A DNA stretch of 64,000 nucleotides from contig JADLGO010000031.1 of NCBI GenBank assembly GCA_020849275.1, positions 1 through 64,000 of the forward strand. The letters are read 5' to 3'. Under the pieces are notes generated by a model. The model searched no databases and was not told the origin of the DNA. It saw nothing but the letters and a program-made list of their open reading frames with translations. Below are positions 26,296 to 35,211 of this stretch, in pieces. Source of the stretch: Chthonomonadales bacterium. Lineage in GTDB: Bacteria > Armatimonadota > Chthonomonadetes > Chthonomonadales > CAJBBX01. How positions within the stretch are numbered: the first letter of the stretch is position 1; every line of letters begins with the position of its first letter. The position numbers and the translations under genes are program-made.

Positions 26296-26727
26296 GTGGA
26301 AACACCCGCTCTATGCTCGCTGCTCGCCGACCGGGGCGTCCGCATCACCCGGCAGCGACGCATCGTTCTCGACCTGCTTGAGAACACGCCCGGTCACGTC
26401 ACCGCCAGTACGCTCCTGCGGGTGGCCAGCCAGGTTGACCCCGGCATCAACCGCGCGACCGTCTACCGCACCCTCGCGCTCCTCAAGGCGGAAGGGCTCA
26501 TCGATGAGCTCGACTTGATGCACCTGGCCGGAGCGGAGCACTACTACGAGCGCAGGCGCGTGCGTGTCCACGTGCACATTGGATGCACTTCCTGCGGCCG
26601 GATCATCGAGATGGAGACCGACCACGTGGAGCGGTTGCTCGGCGAGGTCCGGCGGAAGACCGGCTTCGCGCCCGAATGGGCGCGCGTCGAGGTGGGCGCG
26701 CTGTGCCCTGCCTGCAGGAAGGCGTAG
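26296..26727 (+). CDS. Fur-family metal-responsive regulator
   Basis: A 143-residue protein. The winged-helix part has GVRITRQRRIVLDLL and NRATVYRTLALLKAEGLI. The dimerisation part has HVHIGCTSCGRIIE and a second Cys pair CPACRKA at the end, which would hold a structural zinc. Members sense iron, zinc, manganese or peroxide; the sequence does not tell which. The start is a GTG without a strong ribosome binding site. It is likely autoregulated through the palindrome at 26262 and also controls the methyltransferase downstream. Confidence 0.9.
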   Translation: METPALCSLLADRGVRITRQRRIVLDLLENTPGHVTASTLLRVASQVDPGINRATVYRTLALLKAEGLIDELDLMHLAGAEHYYERRRVRVHVHIGCTSCGRIIEMETDHVERLLGEVRRKTGFAPEWARVEVGALCPACRKA

Positions 26728-26743
26728 GCGCTTTCTTTTTCGA

Positions 26744-26770
26744 CATATATGCGACAGAGTCGCATATATG
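26744..26770. promoter_or_regulatory. Palindromic operator, copy 2 (27-bp perfect palindrome)
   Basis: A perfect palindrome whose core TGCGACAGAGTCGCA is identical to the one at 26262, with CATATA extensions on both sides. It lies between the Fur-family stop and the methyltransferase start at 26842. A weak -35-like TTCGAC (26739) suggests that it overlaps that gene's promoter. Confidence 0.75.
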
Positions 26771-26841
26771 CCCGTGTTCGAGACGTTTCCTGGTCGAACG
26801 CCCCGGCTACCGAGGAGGCGGGGCGAAGGAGGCATACCGTC

Positions 26842-27639
26842 ATGAAGCTTCCCGGCGATACGCTCGCCATGGAGAAGATGCCCGGTCACTGGGTGCTGGC
26901 GAGGCTCGGCAAGCGGGTCCTGCGCCCGGGCGGCCGGATGCTGACCCGGCAGATGCTGGGCGCCCTCGCCATCGGCTCCGAGGACCGGGTGGTGGAGTTC
27001 GCTCCCGGCCTTGGAAGCACCGCGAGGCTCACGCTGCGCCGGCAACCGGCCGCCTACACCGCCGTGGAGCGAGAGCAGGCCGCGGCGGAACGGCTCCGAG
27101 CGCGCTTCCAGGGCTCGCCATTCCAGTGTCAGACCGGCACCGCCGAAGCGACCGGCCTGCCCGAGTGCTCCGCGACGGTGGTGTATGGCGAGGCCATGCT
27201 CACCATGCAGACCCCGGAGACCAAGCGGCGGATCGTGCGGGAGGCCGCTCGCCTGCTTCAGCCCGGCGGTCGCTACGGAATGCACGAGCTATGTCTGATG
27301 CCCGATGACCTGCCCGCCGCGCTGAAGCAGGCCATCCAGAACGACCTGACGCAGGCCATCCACGTCGGCGCGCGTCCGCTCACGCCCGCGGAGTGGCGCG
27401 CGCTACTGGAGGACGAGGGATTCGCCGTCCAGGCCGAGCGGACGGCCCCGATGCACCTGCTGGAGCCAGCCCGCCTGCTGGCCGACGAAGGCCTGTCGGG
27501 CGCGATGCGCTTCGCCTGGAACGCGATGCGCGAGCCGAAGGCCCGCAAGCGCGTCATCGAGATGCGCGGGGTGTTTCGCAAGTACGCGCCCCACCTCGGG
27601 GCCGTGATGATGGTTGGCGCCCGGACCGAGCGCCCGTAA
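26842..27639 (+). CDS. SAM-dependent methyltransferase, class I
   Basis: A 265-residue protein with a Rossmann-type methyltransferase core: [16 protein letters not shown] (SAM-binding loop), [15 protein letters not shown] and a later [18 protein letters not shown]. The substrate is unknown. GAAGGAGG precedes the ATG at 26842. It carries the Fur-type operator in its promoter region, so it is probably metal- or stress-regulated. A small-molecule methylase is one possibility. Confidence 0.85.
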   Translation: MKLPGDTLAMEKMPGHWVLARLGKRVLRPGGRMLTRQMLGALAIGSEDRVVEFAPGLGSTARLTLRRQPAAYTAVEREQAAAERLRARFQGSPFQCQTGTAEATGLPECSATVVYGEAMLTMQTPETKRRIVREAARLLQPGGRYGMHELCLMPDDLPAALKQAIQNDLTQAIHVGARPLTPAEWRALLEDEGFAVQAERTAPMHLLEPARLLADEGLSGAMRFAWNAMREPKARKRVIEMRGVFRKYAPHLGAVMMVGARTERP

Positions 27640-27716
27640 GCGAACGGGCCACCCGACTGCCGTCCCTTCACGAAACTTGCAGGCCGCGGCGATGCCCGCG
27701 GTCGGACAGGAGGAGC

Positions 27717-28535
27717 ATGATGCCTGACCCCAGAAACCCTCTCACCGGGCCGTCGCGCCGGGGTTTCACGCTGATCGAGCTGCTCGTCGTGATCGCCATC
27801 ATCGCCATTCTCGCGGCGATCCTCTTCCCGGTCTTCGCCCAGGCCCGCGAGAAGGCGCGCCAGATCTCCTGCGTCTCCAACGCCCGGCAGATGGGGCTGG
27901 CGCTCGCGATGTACGTGCAGGACCACGAGAACTATCCCATGCACTCGTCGCCGTCGTCCCAGTCACCGCGCACCCGCTGGCCGGACCACATCTTCCCCTA
28001 CGTGAAGAGCGAGGCGCTCTTCATCTGCCCCTCCGTCGCGGCCTCCCCGGGCCTGGCGCCGGCCTTCCGCAGGTGGGCCCACAACCCTGCCCACGTGTAT
28101 GGCGGCTATGGCTACAACTTCCAGTACCTGGGCAACAGCCGCTTCCCCTTCACCGTCCCGGATGCCGCCGTACACGCGCCGGCGGAGACGATCGCCATCG
28201 CCGACACCAACGGCGTGCGGCGTGACGACAACACGAGCGTGGCCGGCGCCTACGCGGTCGACCCGCCGCTCGCCTCCGCACGGGGGAGCCGCCCGAGCGG
28301 GGACCAGCAGGGCTATGGCAGCCCGGGGAACGGTGAGTGCGGCACCGGCGCACCGGGACCGGGGGCCTGGCGCTGTCGCTCAGTGCCGGCGGAGCGACAC
28401 ACCGGCATGGTCGGAGTCACCTTCTGCGACGGGCACTCCCGGGCCATGAAGCTCTCTCGCATGGACGACCACAACGCCGACGGCGCGTTGGACAACGGCT
28501 ACTGGAACGGCCTGGCCGATCCGGGCCAGCGATAG
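27717..28535 (+). CDS. Pseudopilin-like protein, H-X9-DG type
   Basis: A 272-residue member of the same family ([28 protein letters not shown]-terminal [13 protein letters not shown]). The AGGAGGAG ribosome binding site points to the ATG pair at 27717/27720. It is adjacent to a second copy 132 nt downstream, making a tandem pair between dnaA and recF. The C-terminal tail [14 protein letters not shown] is Asp/Asn-rich and could bind calcium. Confidence 0.92.
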   Translation: MMPDPRNPLTGPSRRGFTLIELLVVIAIIAILAAILFPVFAQAREKARQISCVSNARQMGLALAMYVQDHENYPMHSSPSSQSPRTRWPDHIFPYVKSEALFICPSVAASPGLAPAFRRWAHNPAHVYGGYGYNFQYLGNSRFPFTVPDAAVHAPAETIAIADTNGVRRDDNTSVAGAYAVDPPLASARGSRPSGDQQGYGSPGNGECGTGAPGPGAWRCRSVPAERHTGMVGVTFCDGHSRAMKLSRMDDHNADGALDNGYWNGLADPGQR

Positions 28536-28667
28536 GACCCGGGCTGCCCGGCCCGATCGTGCGCCCACGGGTGTCGGTGCGCTCAGGGGCCGTCTCGCCC
28601 GCAAGGGCCGAAGTACTTTGGCTGGCGATCACCATCGATCCGTCACATCCTCGCGAAAGGACAAGGA

Positions 28668-29489
28668 ATGTACCCTCGCACCGTCTTAAGCAGGCGTGAG
28701 CCATCGGGGTTCACCCTCATCGAGCTGCTTGTCGTAATCGCCATCATCGCGATTCTCGCGGCGATCCTCTTCCCGGTCTTTGCCCAGGCCCGCGAGAAGG
28801 CGCGCGCCATCTCCTGCCTCTCCAACGCCAAGCAGGTCGGGCTCGCGCTGCGCATGTACATGTCGGACTACGACGAGACGCTCTTCTTCCGCGCCCATCC
28901 CAACCCGGACGCCACCCGCGTGCACGTCTCCATACCGCGCACGGACCCCGCCTACAACGCCCTTCAGTGGTGGAACCTGCTGATGCCGTACATTCGCAAC
29001 CACCAGGTGTTCACCTGCCCGAGCGACGGAACGCCCACGCTCAGCCCGGACGCGGCCGGCAACCTGGTGATCCGCCGATCACTCGTCGCGGACGTCGCCG
29101 CCGAGTCCCTTTCGGATGCCCAGGTCGAGTTCGGCGCCGACACCATCGTGATCACGGAGAAATGGGGCGTCGACGCCGGCGGGCAGGTGATCGACGAGCC
29201 CTGGATGGACATGCTGGACGGCGACATGTCGCCGGACCCGCGGGACCTGGAGAGATACCCGCTGGGGATGATCGCCACCCGCCACAACGGGGGCGCCAAC
29301 TGTGCCTTCTACGATGGGCACGCCAAGTGGCTTCGCCCTTCGGTCATCGGCGCCAGTCGTGACCTGACAGGCTGCCGGCTCGTGCACTACTACCCGACGC
29401 CTCGCATGTGCGACTTCACCTTCCCGGCCTGCACGCGCACCGGCATCACGAACCTCTGCAACAACCCTGCGTTCTTCCCCTATCCCTGA
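28668..29489 (+). CDS. Pseudopilin-like protein, H-X9-DG type
   Basis: A 273-residue member of the family ([27 protein letters not shown]). Apart from the shared N-terminal helix it differs from its neighbour at 27717, so the pair is diverged rather than a fresh duplicate. It ends in a Cys-containing tail ([20 protein letters not shown]) that may be disulfide-bonded. AAGGA precedes the ATG, and a strong terminator follows. Confidence 0.92.
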   Translation: MYPRTVLSRREPSGFTLIELLVVIAIIAILAAILFPVFAQAREKARAISCLSNAKQVGLALRMYMSDYDETLFFRAHPNPDATRVHVSIPRTDPAYNALQWWNLLMPYIRNHQVFTCPSDGTPTLSPDAAGNLVIRRSLVADVAAESLSDAQVEFGADTIVITEKWGVDAGGQVIDEPWMDMLDGDMSPDPRDLERYPLGMIATRHNGGANCAFYDGHAKWLRPSVIGASRDLTGCRLVHYYPTPRMCDFTFPACTRTGITNLCNNPAFFPYP

Positions 29490-29514
29490 GCCGCGACGGA
29501 TCGCGCGGCCGCAT

Positions 29515-29542
29515 GCGAGCCAGGGCCGAGGCCCTGGCTCGC
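29515..29542 (+). terminator. Terminator after pseudopilin pair
   Basis: A perfect 12-bp stem (29515-29526 with 29531-29542) with the loop CGAG, 25 nt after the stop codon. The region 29490-29878 otherwise holds only the probable recF promoter. Confidence 0.75.
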
Positions 29543-29780
29543 GCGATCGCGACCACCCGTTGGTTTCGCACAGTACGCACAGTGCGGAACCGGTGCGCGG
29601 GGAGTGCGCGGCGGGATCGGCGCGCATCGAGGCGGTTGCGCACATCGCCAACTCCGGCGTACCCTCGCCTTCACGTCACCGGAGCCGAAGCCTTCGCACT
29701 CGTGCCGGAGCGTGGCCGGCCCCGTTCGGGTATGCTCCTAAGGGCGTTCCGCCGCCGCCAGAACGCGATCGCGCACGATC

Positions 29781-29809
29781 TGCACATCTCTACTACAGCA
29801 ACCGATAAT
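29781..29809 (+). promoter_or_regulatory. Probable recF promoter
   Basis: TGCACA (29781-29786), 17 bp, GATAAT (29804-29809), in a locally AT-richer stretch, 69 nt before the recF ATG. Confidence 0.5.
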
Positions 29810-29878
29810 ACAAGATTCTGTGAGTAGGATCAGACCCACGCGGGCAGCGGCGCGGACGACCCCGTCGGAGCGCCCGCG

Positions 29879-31021
29879 ATGCTCGTGAAACATCTCCGCC
29901 TGCGCGACTTCCGCAACTACGTGGAACTCACCATGGCGCCTGGACCGGGCCTGAACATCCTGGTAGGCGCCAACGCGCAGGGGAAGAGCAACCTGCTCGA
30001 GGCGCTCTATGCGCTCGCGACCACGCGAAGCCTTCGCGCCAGCCGCGAGTCCGATCTCGTGAGGCGCTCGGCGGAATCGGCGAGCGTGTGGGCCGAGGTG
30101 GCCCGCGAGTCCGGCGGCGACGCCACGCTGGACCTGTCGGTCTTCCTGACGGACAGGAAGGCGGCGCGCGTGAACGGGGCGCGCCGCGCCCGCGTGCTGG
30201 ACCTGCTCGGCGAGATCAACGCCATCTTCTTCGGCGCGCTCGACCTCTCGATCGTCTCCGGCGAGCCGGCTGTGCGTCGGCGCTATCTCAACGTCGAGAT
30301 CTCTCAGATCAGCCCCAAGTACTGCTTCGACTACGCGGCCTACCGCAAGGCGCTCGATCAGCGCAATCGCCTTCTGCGCGACCTGCGGGATCGGCCATGC
30401 CATGCGAGCGGGCTGGAGGCCTGGGACGAGCAGCTCGTGCGCCGCGGCGCCCCGGTTCTGGAGCGTCGGAGACGCTACGTGGACCGATTGGCGCCGATGG
30501 CGGCGCGCGTGCACAGCGACCTGACCGACGGCGCCGAGGCCCTCGAGGTGCGCTACGTAGCCAACCCGCCCCTCGCGGAGGAGCGCTCCGTGGCCGGCAT
30601 CGAGGAGCTTCTGCGCGGGCACGTCGCGCGCGTGGGACCCGAGGAGCAGCGCCGCGGCACCACGCTCGTGGGCCCGCAGCGCGACGACCTGCTGTTTCTG
30701 ATCGACGGGCTCGACGCCCGGGTGTACGGCTCGCAGGGCCAGCAGCGGACTGCGGTGCTGAGCCTGCGCCTGGCCGAGTACCTGCTGATCGAGGAGGACG
30801 CGGGCGAGCCGCCGATCATGCTGCTGGACGACGTGATGTCCGACCTGGACGATCGCCGCCGTGGCCACCTGATGGAGTGGATGCACCGGCGCTGCCAGAC
30901 CTTCGTCACGTGCACGAACCTGCGCGCCTTCTCGCCGGAGGTGCTCGCGGAGGCCTTCGTGTGGCAGGTGGAGGACGGCGCCGTGGCGCGCATCGCTGCC
31001 GCCGCCGATGTTGGCCTGTAG
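29879..31021 (+). CDS. recF: DNA replication and repair protein RecF
   Basis: A 380-residue RecF. Walker A is GANAQGKSNLLEAL, the SMC-type signature is YGSQGQQRTAVLSLRLAEY, and Walker B is PIMLLDDVMSDLD. It loads RecA at single-strand gaps together with RecO and RecR. In many bacteria it follows dnaN; here it stands after two pseudopilin genes and has its own promoter. DnaA is 3.8 kb upstream. Confidence 0.96.
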   Translation: MLVKHLRLRDFRNYVELTMAPGPGLNILVGANAQGKSNLLEALYALATTRSLRASRESDLVRRSAESASVWAEVARESGGDATLDLSVFLTDRKAARVNGARRARVLDLLGEINAIFFGALDLSIVSGEPAVRRRYLNVEISQISPKYCFDYAAYRKALDQRNRLLRDLRDRPCHASGLEAWDEQLVRRGAPVLERRRRYVDRLAPMAARVHSDLTDGAEALEVRYVANPPLAEERSVAGIEELLRGHVARVGPEEQRRGTTLVGPQRDDLLFLIDGLDARVYGSQGQQRTAVLSLRLAEYLLIEEDAGEPPIMLLDDVMSDLDDRRRGHLMEWMHRRCQTFVTCTNLRAFSPEVLAEAFVWQVEDGAVARIAAAADVGL

Positions 31022-31114
31022 CTCTCCGCGCATGGACGCCGCGCGACCGGCAGGAGAAGGGCCCGCGGCCGTGCAACCCAACGGCGGCGGCTTCGGGCGG
31101 GAGAGGAGGCGACG

Positions 31115-31966
31115 ATGACGACGGTGGCGATCTTCGGCGCGGCGGGCAGCATGGGCACGCGCGCGTGGCGGGCGCTGAAGGAGCGGCCCGGGTACGAGCT
31201 GCTGCTGGTGGAGGCCGGCGACGCCGGCCCGGCGAAGCTGCGAGAGCGAGGCCTGGAGCCGGCCGATTCGCACGAGGCCGCCGCACGGGCCGACGTGGTG
31301 CTGCTGGCGGTGCCGGACGCTCTGCTGGCCGGCATCGCGGCGAACGTCGTGCCGCACATGCGCTCCGGCGCGATGGCGATGTGCCTGGACCCCGCGGCGC
31401 CGTACGCGGGCATCCTGCCTCGGCGCGACGACATCAGCTACTTCGTGACTCACCCAACGCACCCCCCGCTCTTCGGCGACGAGACCGACCCCGACGCACG
31501 GCGCGACTTCTTCGGAAGCGGCCTGGCGAAGCAGTCGATCGTGAGCGCGCTGATGCAGGGCTCGGAGGATGACTACGCGCAGGGCGAAGCGATCGCGCGG
31601 GACCTCTTCGGCCCGATCCTGCGCTCGCACCGCGTCACGGTGGAGCAGATGGCGCTCCTTGAGCCGGCGCTCTCCGAGACCGTGGCCGCGACGTGCGTCA
31701 CGGTCATCCGCGAGGCGATGGACGAGGCGGTGCGGCGGGGCGTGCCGCCGGAGGCCGCGCGCGACTTCCTGCTCGGGCACGTCCGCATCGAGCTGGCCAT
31801 CGTGTTCGGGGAACTGGATTGGCAGTTCTCGGTCGGAGCGAAGCGCGCGATCGAGGAGGCGCGGGGGGTGCTGTTTCGCCCGGACTGGCGCCGTGTGTTC
31901 GATCCGGAGGAGCTTCGCGCCAGCGTGGAGCGCATCGCCGGCGTTCGTTGCGAGCCGGCGCCGTGA
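31115..31966 (+). CDS. Dehydrogenase with phosphogluconate-DH-like C-terminal domain
   Basis: A 283-residue protein. The N-terminal Rossmann fold begins TTVAIFGAAGSMGTR. The C-terminal domain looks like the PGDH_C type found in D-apionate oxidoisomerase and similar sugar-acid enzymes (VEQMALLEPALSETVAATCV; FLLGHVRIELAIVFGE). A role in sugar-acid breakdown is likely, but the substrate is unknown. Its stop codon overlaps the GTG of the next gene, so they are coupled. Confidence 0.75.
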   Translation: MTTVAIFGAAGSMGTRAWRALKERPGYELLLVEAGDAGPAKLRERGLEPADSHEAAARADVVLLAVPDALLAGIAANVVPHMRSGAMAMCLDPAAPYAGILPRRDDISYFVTHPTHPPLFGDETDPDARRDFFGSGLAKQSIVSALMQGSEDDYAQGEAIARDLFGPILRSHRVTVEQMALLEPALSETVAATCVTVIREAMDEAVRRGVPPEAARDFLLGHVRIELAIVFGELDWQFSVGAKRAIEEARGVLFRPDWRRVFDPEELRASVERIAGVRCEPAP

Positions 31967-33294
31967 CACGTCTCCTCCTGGCCGCGGGGGCGGCCCTTCT
32001 GCTCGGCGCCGCGCTGCGCGCGGCGAACCCACCCGTGGAGGAGCTCCGGGCACTCGCGGCTGACACGGCGGCCGACATGGTCGGAGTGAACACGCACCTC
32101 TACTACTACGACCGCATCTACGGCAGCGGGTGGGAGCGCATCGTGCGGCCGCGCCTGCTGGAGCTCGGCGCGCGCCACATCCGCGACGGTCTCAACCCGG
32201 CGGACTCCGCCTACCATGCGAAGCTCAAGGACCTGGCGCGCTCGGGTGTGCGCGCTCTCCTCGTCCACTGGGACCCGAAGAACGCCGGCGTGGAGCGCTC
32301 TCGCGACACCGTGCGCGCGCTGAACGCCGACGCGTCGCATCCCGTGGAGGCCGTTGAGCCGCCCAACGAGCACGACAATGCGGGCGAGGGTTGGGAGGCG
32401 CGGCTGAGCGGGACGATGTCCTCCATGTGGCGGGCCTACCGCGGGGACCCCGCGACGCGCAGCATGGCCATCGTGGGGCCGTCCTTCGCCAACACGCGCG
32501 ACTCCGCGGCGCGCATGGCCGCCGCCGCGCCGGACGCCTGGCGATGGATGGACCTCGGGAACGTGCACGGCTACTCGGGCGGCAACCCGGTGGAGGGGCC
32601 GCTCGGCGGCGGCTGGGGCATCTCCCTTGATGACGCGCTCGCCCGCTATAGGCGCCTGAGCCGCGCCAAGCCGCTCATGGCCACCGAGGCCGGCTTTCAC
32701 AACGCGGTGAGCGGGGGCGTGCCCGGCCACTTCGGTGTGACGGAGCGCGCCGCCTCGAAGTACATGCCGCGCCTCTTCCTCACCTACCTCCGCAAGGGCG
32801 TGCGGCGCGTCTATCTCTACGAGTTGGTGGACGAGGGCTCGGACCCGCGCGACATGGAGCAGAACTTCGGCCTGGTGCGCCTGGACGGCGCCCCCAAGGA
32901 GCAGTTCCACGCCGTGCGGGCCTTCATCCGGCTACTGGCCGACCCCGGACCGGCCTTCCACCCAGGGTCGCTGCGCTTGCGACTGGATGGCGCGGACGGC
33001 GTCGAGGTGACGCTCCTCCAGAAGCGCGACGGGAGCTTCCATCTGGCTCTCTGGCAGCCCGTCGCCAGCTACGATCCCCGGCGGCGCGCCGACGTGGAGC
33101 CGCCCGAGCGGACGGTGACACTGACGCTCGATCGGCCCGCTGGAGGCTTCCGAGTCTTCCGGCCCTCCACGCATGGCGTGGCGCCCGTGGCCGCGTCTGG
33201 CGCCGGGCCCACGCTGCGCGTCACCGTGCCGGACCACGTGGTGCTCGTGGAGATCCGTCCCGCGGGCGGCGGGGGCCACCGGGTGGAGCGATAG
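31963..33294 (+). CDS. Secreted glycosidase-like TIM-barrel protein
   Basis: A 443-residue protein starting at a GTG that overlaps the previous stop (GTGA), with a signal peptide (LLLAAGAALLLGAALRA). The barrel contains EAVEPPNEHDN, whose Asn-Glu fits the acid/base of clan GH-A. LMATEAGFHN carries a second Glu that fits the nucleophile. A small beta domain follows (residues ~330-440). It is likely an exported GH5/GH39-like hydrolase of unknown specificity. Confidence 0.75.
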   Translation: MTRLLLAAGAALLLGAALRAANPPVEELRALAADTAADMVGVNTHLYYYDRIYGSGWERIVRPRLLELGARHIRDGLNPADSAYHAKLKDLARSGVRALLVHWDPKNAGVERSRDTVRALNADASHPVEAVEPPNEHDNAGEGWEARLSGTMSSMWRAYRGDPATRSMAIVGPSFANTRDSAARMAAAAPDAWRWMDLGNVHGYSGGNPVEGPLGGGWGISLDDALARYRRLSRAKPLMATEAGFHNAVSGGVPGHFGVTERAASKYMPRLFLTYLRKGVRRVYLYELVDEGSDPRDMEQNFGLVRLDGAPKEQFHAVRAFIRLLADPGPAFHPGSLRLRLDGADGVEVTLLQKRDGSFHLALWQPVASYDPRRRADVEPPERTVTLTLDRPAGGFRVFRPSTHGVAPVAASGAGPTLRVTVPDHVVLVEIRPAGGGGHRVER

Positions 33295-33314
33295 CCGCCG
33301 GGCGCGCCCGCGCG

Positions 33315-33968
33315 CTACGCCAGCAACGCCTCGAAGTCCTCCGGTCCCAGGCCGGCCAGGCCCGCCACGATGCGGTCGGCGGCGGCCAGGCGCTCGGCCG
33401 GGTGCGTTGTGGTGACGGCCAGGCAGCGCATTCCGGCGGCGCGGGCCGCCTCCACGCCCACCACGGCGTCCTCCACCACGACGCACCGCTCCGGCGGGAC
33501 CGCGACTCGCGCGGCCGCGGTCAGGAACACCTCCGGGTTCGGCTTGCCGTGCGTCACGTCGTCGGCGGTCACCGTGCCGTCGAAGAGGCACGCCACACCG
33601 AGGGTCTCCAGGATCACGTCCACGTTGGAGCGCGGGGTCGAGGAGCCGAGGGCCAGTCGAAAGCCGCTCTCCTTGAGGCTCCGCAGGAGGTCGATGGCGC
33701 CGGGGAGCGCCTGCAGGCGGCCCCGGGCCAGCGCGCGGAAGAGCTCCTCCTTGCGCTCGGAGAGCGCGCTCGCCTCGGCCTCGGGCAGAGCGCGGCCGAA
33801 CAGCAGGGGAAAGATCTGCCGGTTCGGCATGCCGAACGTCTCCCAGAACACCGCGTCCGTCATCTGGAATCCGATCTCGGATCCGAGTTTCGTCCAGCTT
33901 TCCCGGTGAAACGACGAGGAATCGATGAGGACTCCGTCTAAATCAAAGAGGACCGCCCGTACCTGCAC
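33315..33968 (-). CDS. HAD-family hydrolase, beta-phosphoglucomutase-like
   Basis: A 217-residue protein. The nucleophile motif is FDLDGVLIDSSSFH, the conserved Thr/Ser motif is LGSSTPR, and motifs III/IV include GKPNPEVFL and VVEDAVVGVEAARAAG. Family members are sugar-phosphate phosphatases or beta-phosphoglucomutase. The GTG at 33968 is preceded by GGAAGGAG; an ATG two codons upstream is out of frame. It converges with the glycosidase gene. Confidence 0.88.
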   Translation of the reverse strand: MQVRAVLFDLDGVLIDSSSFHRESWTKLGSEIGFQMTDAVFWETFGMPNRQIFPLLFGRALPEAEASALSERKEELFRALARGRLQALPGAIDLLRSLKESGFRLALGSSTPRSNVDVILETLGVACLFDGTVTADDVTHGKPNPEVFLTAAARVAVPPERCVVVEDAVVGVEAARAAGMRCLAVTTTHPAERLAAADRIVAGLAGLGPEDFEALLA

Positions 33969-34126
33969 CGCATGTCTCCTTCCAGGGTAGATCGTGGCAC
34001 ACAAAGCGGTGTCGCGCAAGAGGGCCATTCCTCTCCCTGGCGATGCAGGTTCTGTACGTGGCGGTGCGGCGCTGCTCGGGCGTGGGGTCGCCGGGCGCCG
34101 TTGTCGTGAAGTAGCCAGGAGTCTGC

Positions 34127-35008
34127 TTGGAAACCGGTCCGTCCCGAACCCCGGGGTGGAGGGGCAGGTGCATCACGACGTCCTTGCTTGCCTTCTCCCT
34201 GCTGGCCGCTGTCCCTTGCGTCACCTCCGCCAACTCCCTGCCGAGTGGCTCCTACATCCAGAGCCCTGTTTCCAGCGTTAAGAGCCTGTTGCGCCAGATC
34301 GACCGCAATCGGGTCGTTCGGGAGCGCTACGGCCGCCTGTTCGGGCTATCGCCCGGCCAGGTACGCGCGGCCTTCGCGCGCCTGCGCATGCGGAGGCTGA
34401 CGAGGCCGCTGGTCTGCCGCGTCTACTACGTGCGCCGCGGGGAGCGGCTGGGCTACCGCGTACGCCGCGTTCCCGCCGGCACGCGCGTCTTCGTGATGCC
34501 CAACGGGCAGCCCGCGCTGATCGTCTCCTGCGGCAACCCGCTGCGACAGGACCTGTCGGCGGCGCTCGTTCCGCCAGAGATGCGTCGCACGGCCCGTGTC
34601 CGCTCGCTTGACGAGACGGAGCCGCCGGAGCCGCCCCTCATGCCGGACGTGGAGCCCCCGCCGGACGCCGTGACGCGGGGCATCGGCCCGCGCACGCTGG
34701 CCACGCAGTGGGTGGAGAGCACGGACGACTTCGTGGAAGAGCGGCAGGCGCTGCCGGCCGGCACGCCTCCGGCTCAGGATCCCCCGCCGCCCGGCGCGCG
34801 CGCGGTCGACAGCACGGCCCTGCTGCTTGCGTGGATCGGCGGGACGACGACGGTCACGGAGCCGACCGGACCCGCCAGCCCACCGGATGACGAGGATCCT
34901 CCGCCCTCTCCCGTCAGCCCGGAGCCCGGCCTGGGCCCGCTGGCGGGCGCGGCGCTCCTGGCGGCGCGGCTCGCGGCGCGACGCCGGCGCGCCACCCCAA
35001 CCACATAG
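34127..35008 (+). CDS. PEP-CTERM-like secreted protein
   Basis: A 293-residue protein, TTG start with AGGAG six bases upstream. After a signal sequence (SLLAFSLLAAVPCVTSA) comes a basic region, then a Pro/Asp/Glu-rich low-complexity stretch. The end is a sorting signal: PEPGLGPLAG, a hydrophobic helix and a basic tail (RLAARRRRATPTT). PEP-CTERM proteins are cut and anchored by an exosortase, which is not in this window. Two more proteins with this tail are encoded at 44312 and 55856. Confidence 0.75.
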   Translation: METGPSRTPGWRGRCITTSLLAFSLLAAVPCVTSANSLPSGSYIQSPVSSVKSLLRQIDRNRVVRERYGRLFGLSPGQVRAAFARLRMRRLTRPLVCRVYYVRRGERLGYRVRRVPAGTRVFVMPNGQPALIVSCGNPLRQDLSAALVPPEMRRTARVRSLDETEPPEPPLMPDVEPPPDAVTRGIGPRTLATQWVESTDDFVEERQALPAGTPPAQDPPPPGARAVDSTALLLAWIGGTTTVTEPTGPASPPDDEDPPPSPVSPEPGLGPLAGAALLAARLAARRRRATPTT

Positions 35009-35211
35009 TCCTCCCGCGCTCGGGCGGGGAAGGCCCCATCCCTGTAGCGGGCCGGACCATGCAGGCGCTGCCTGGCATGACCGCCGGGAGCGGGAGGACG
35101 CCCGCACGCGCGGCGCGAACCTGTGGGCAAGCGCGGGGTCAAGGCGGATCGCGCGGAGCGGCGCCCCGCGGCGCCTGGGGCGAGCGCTCCCGCGCGAATG
35201 GCAAGGTGACC

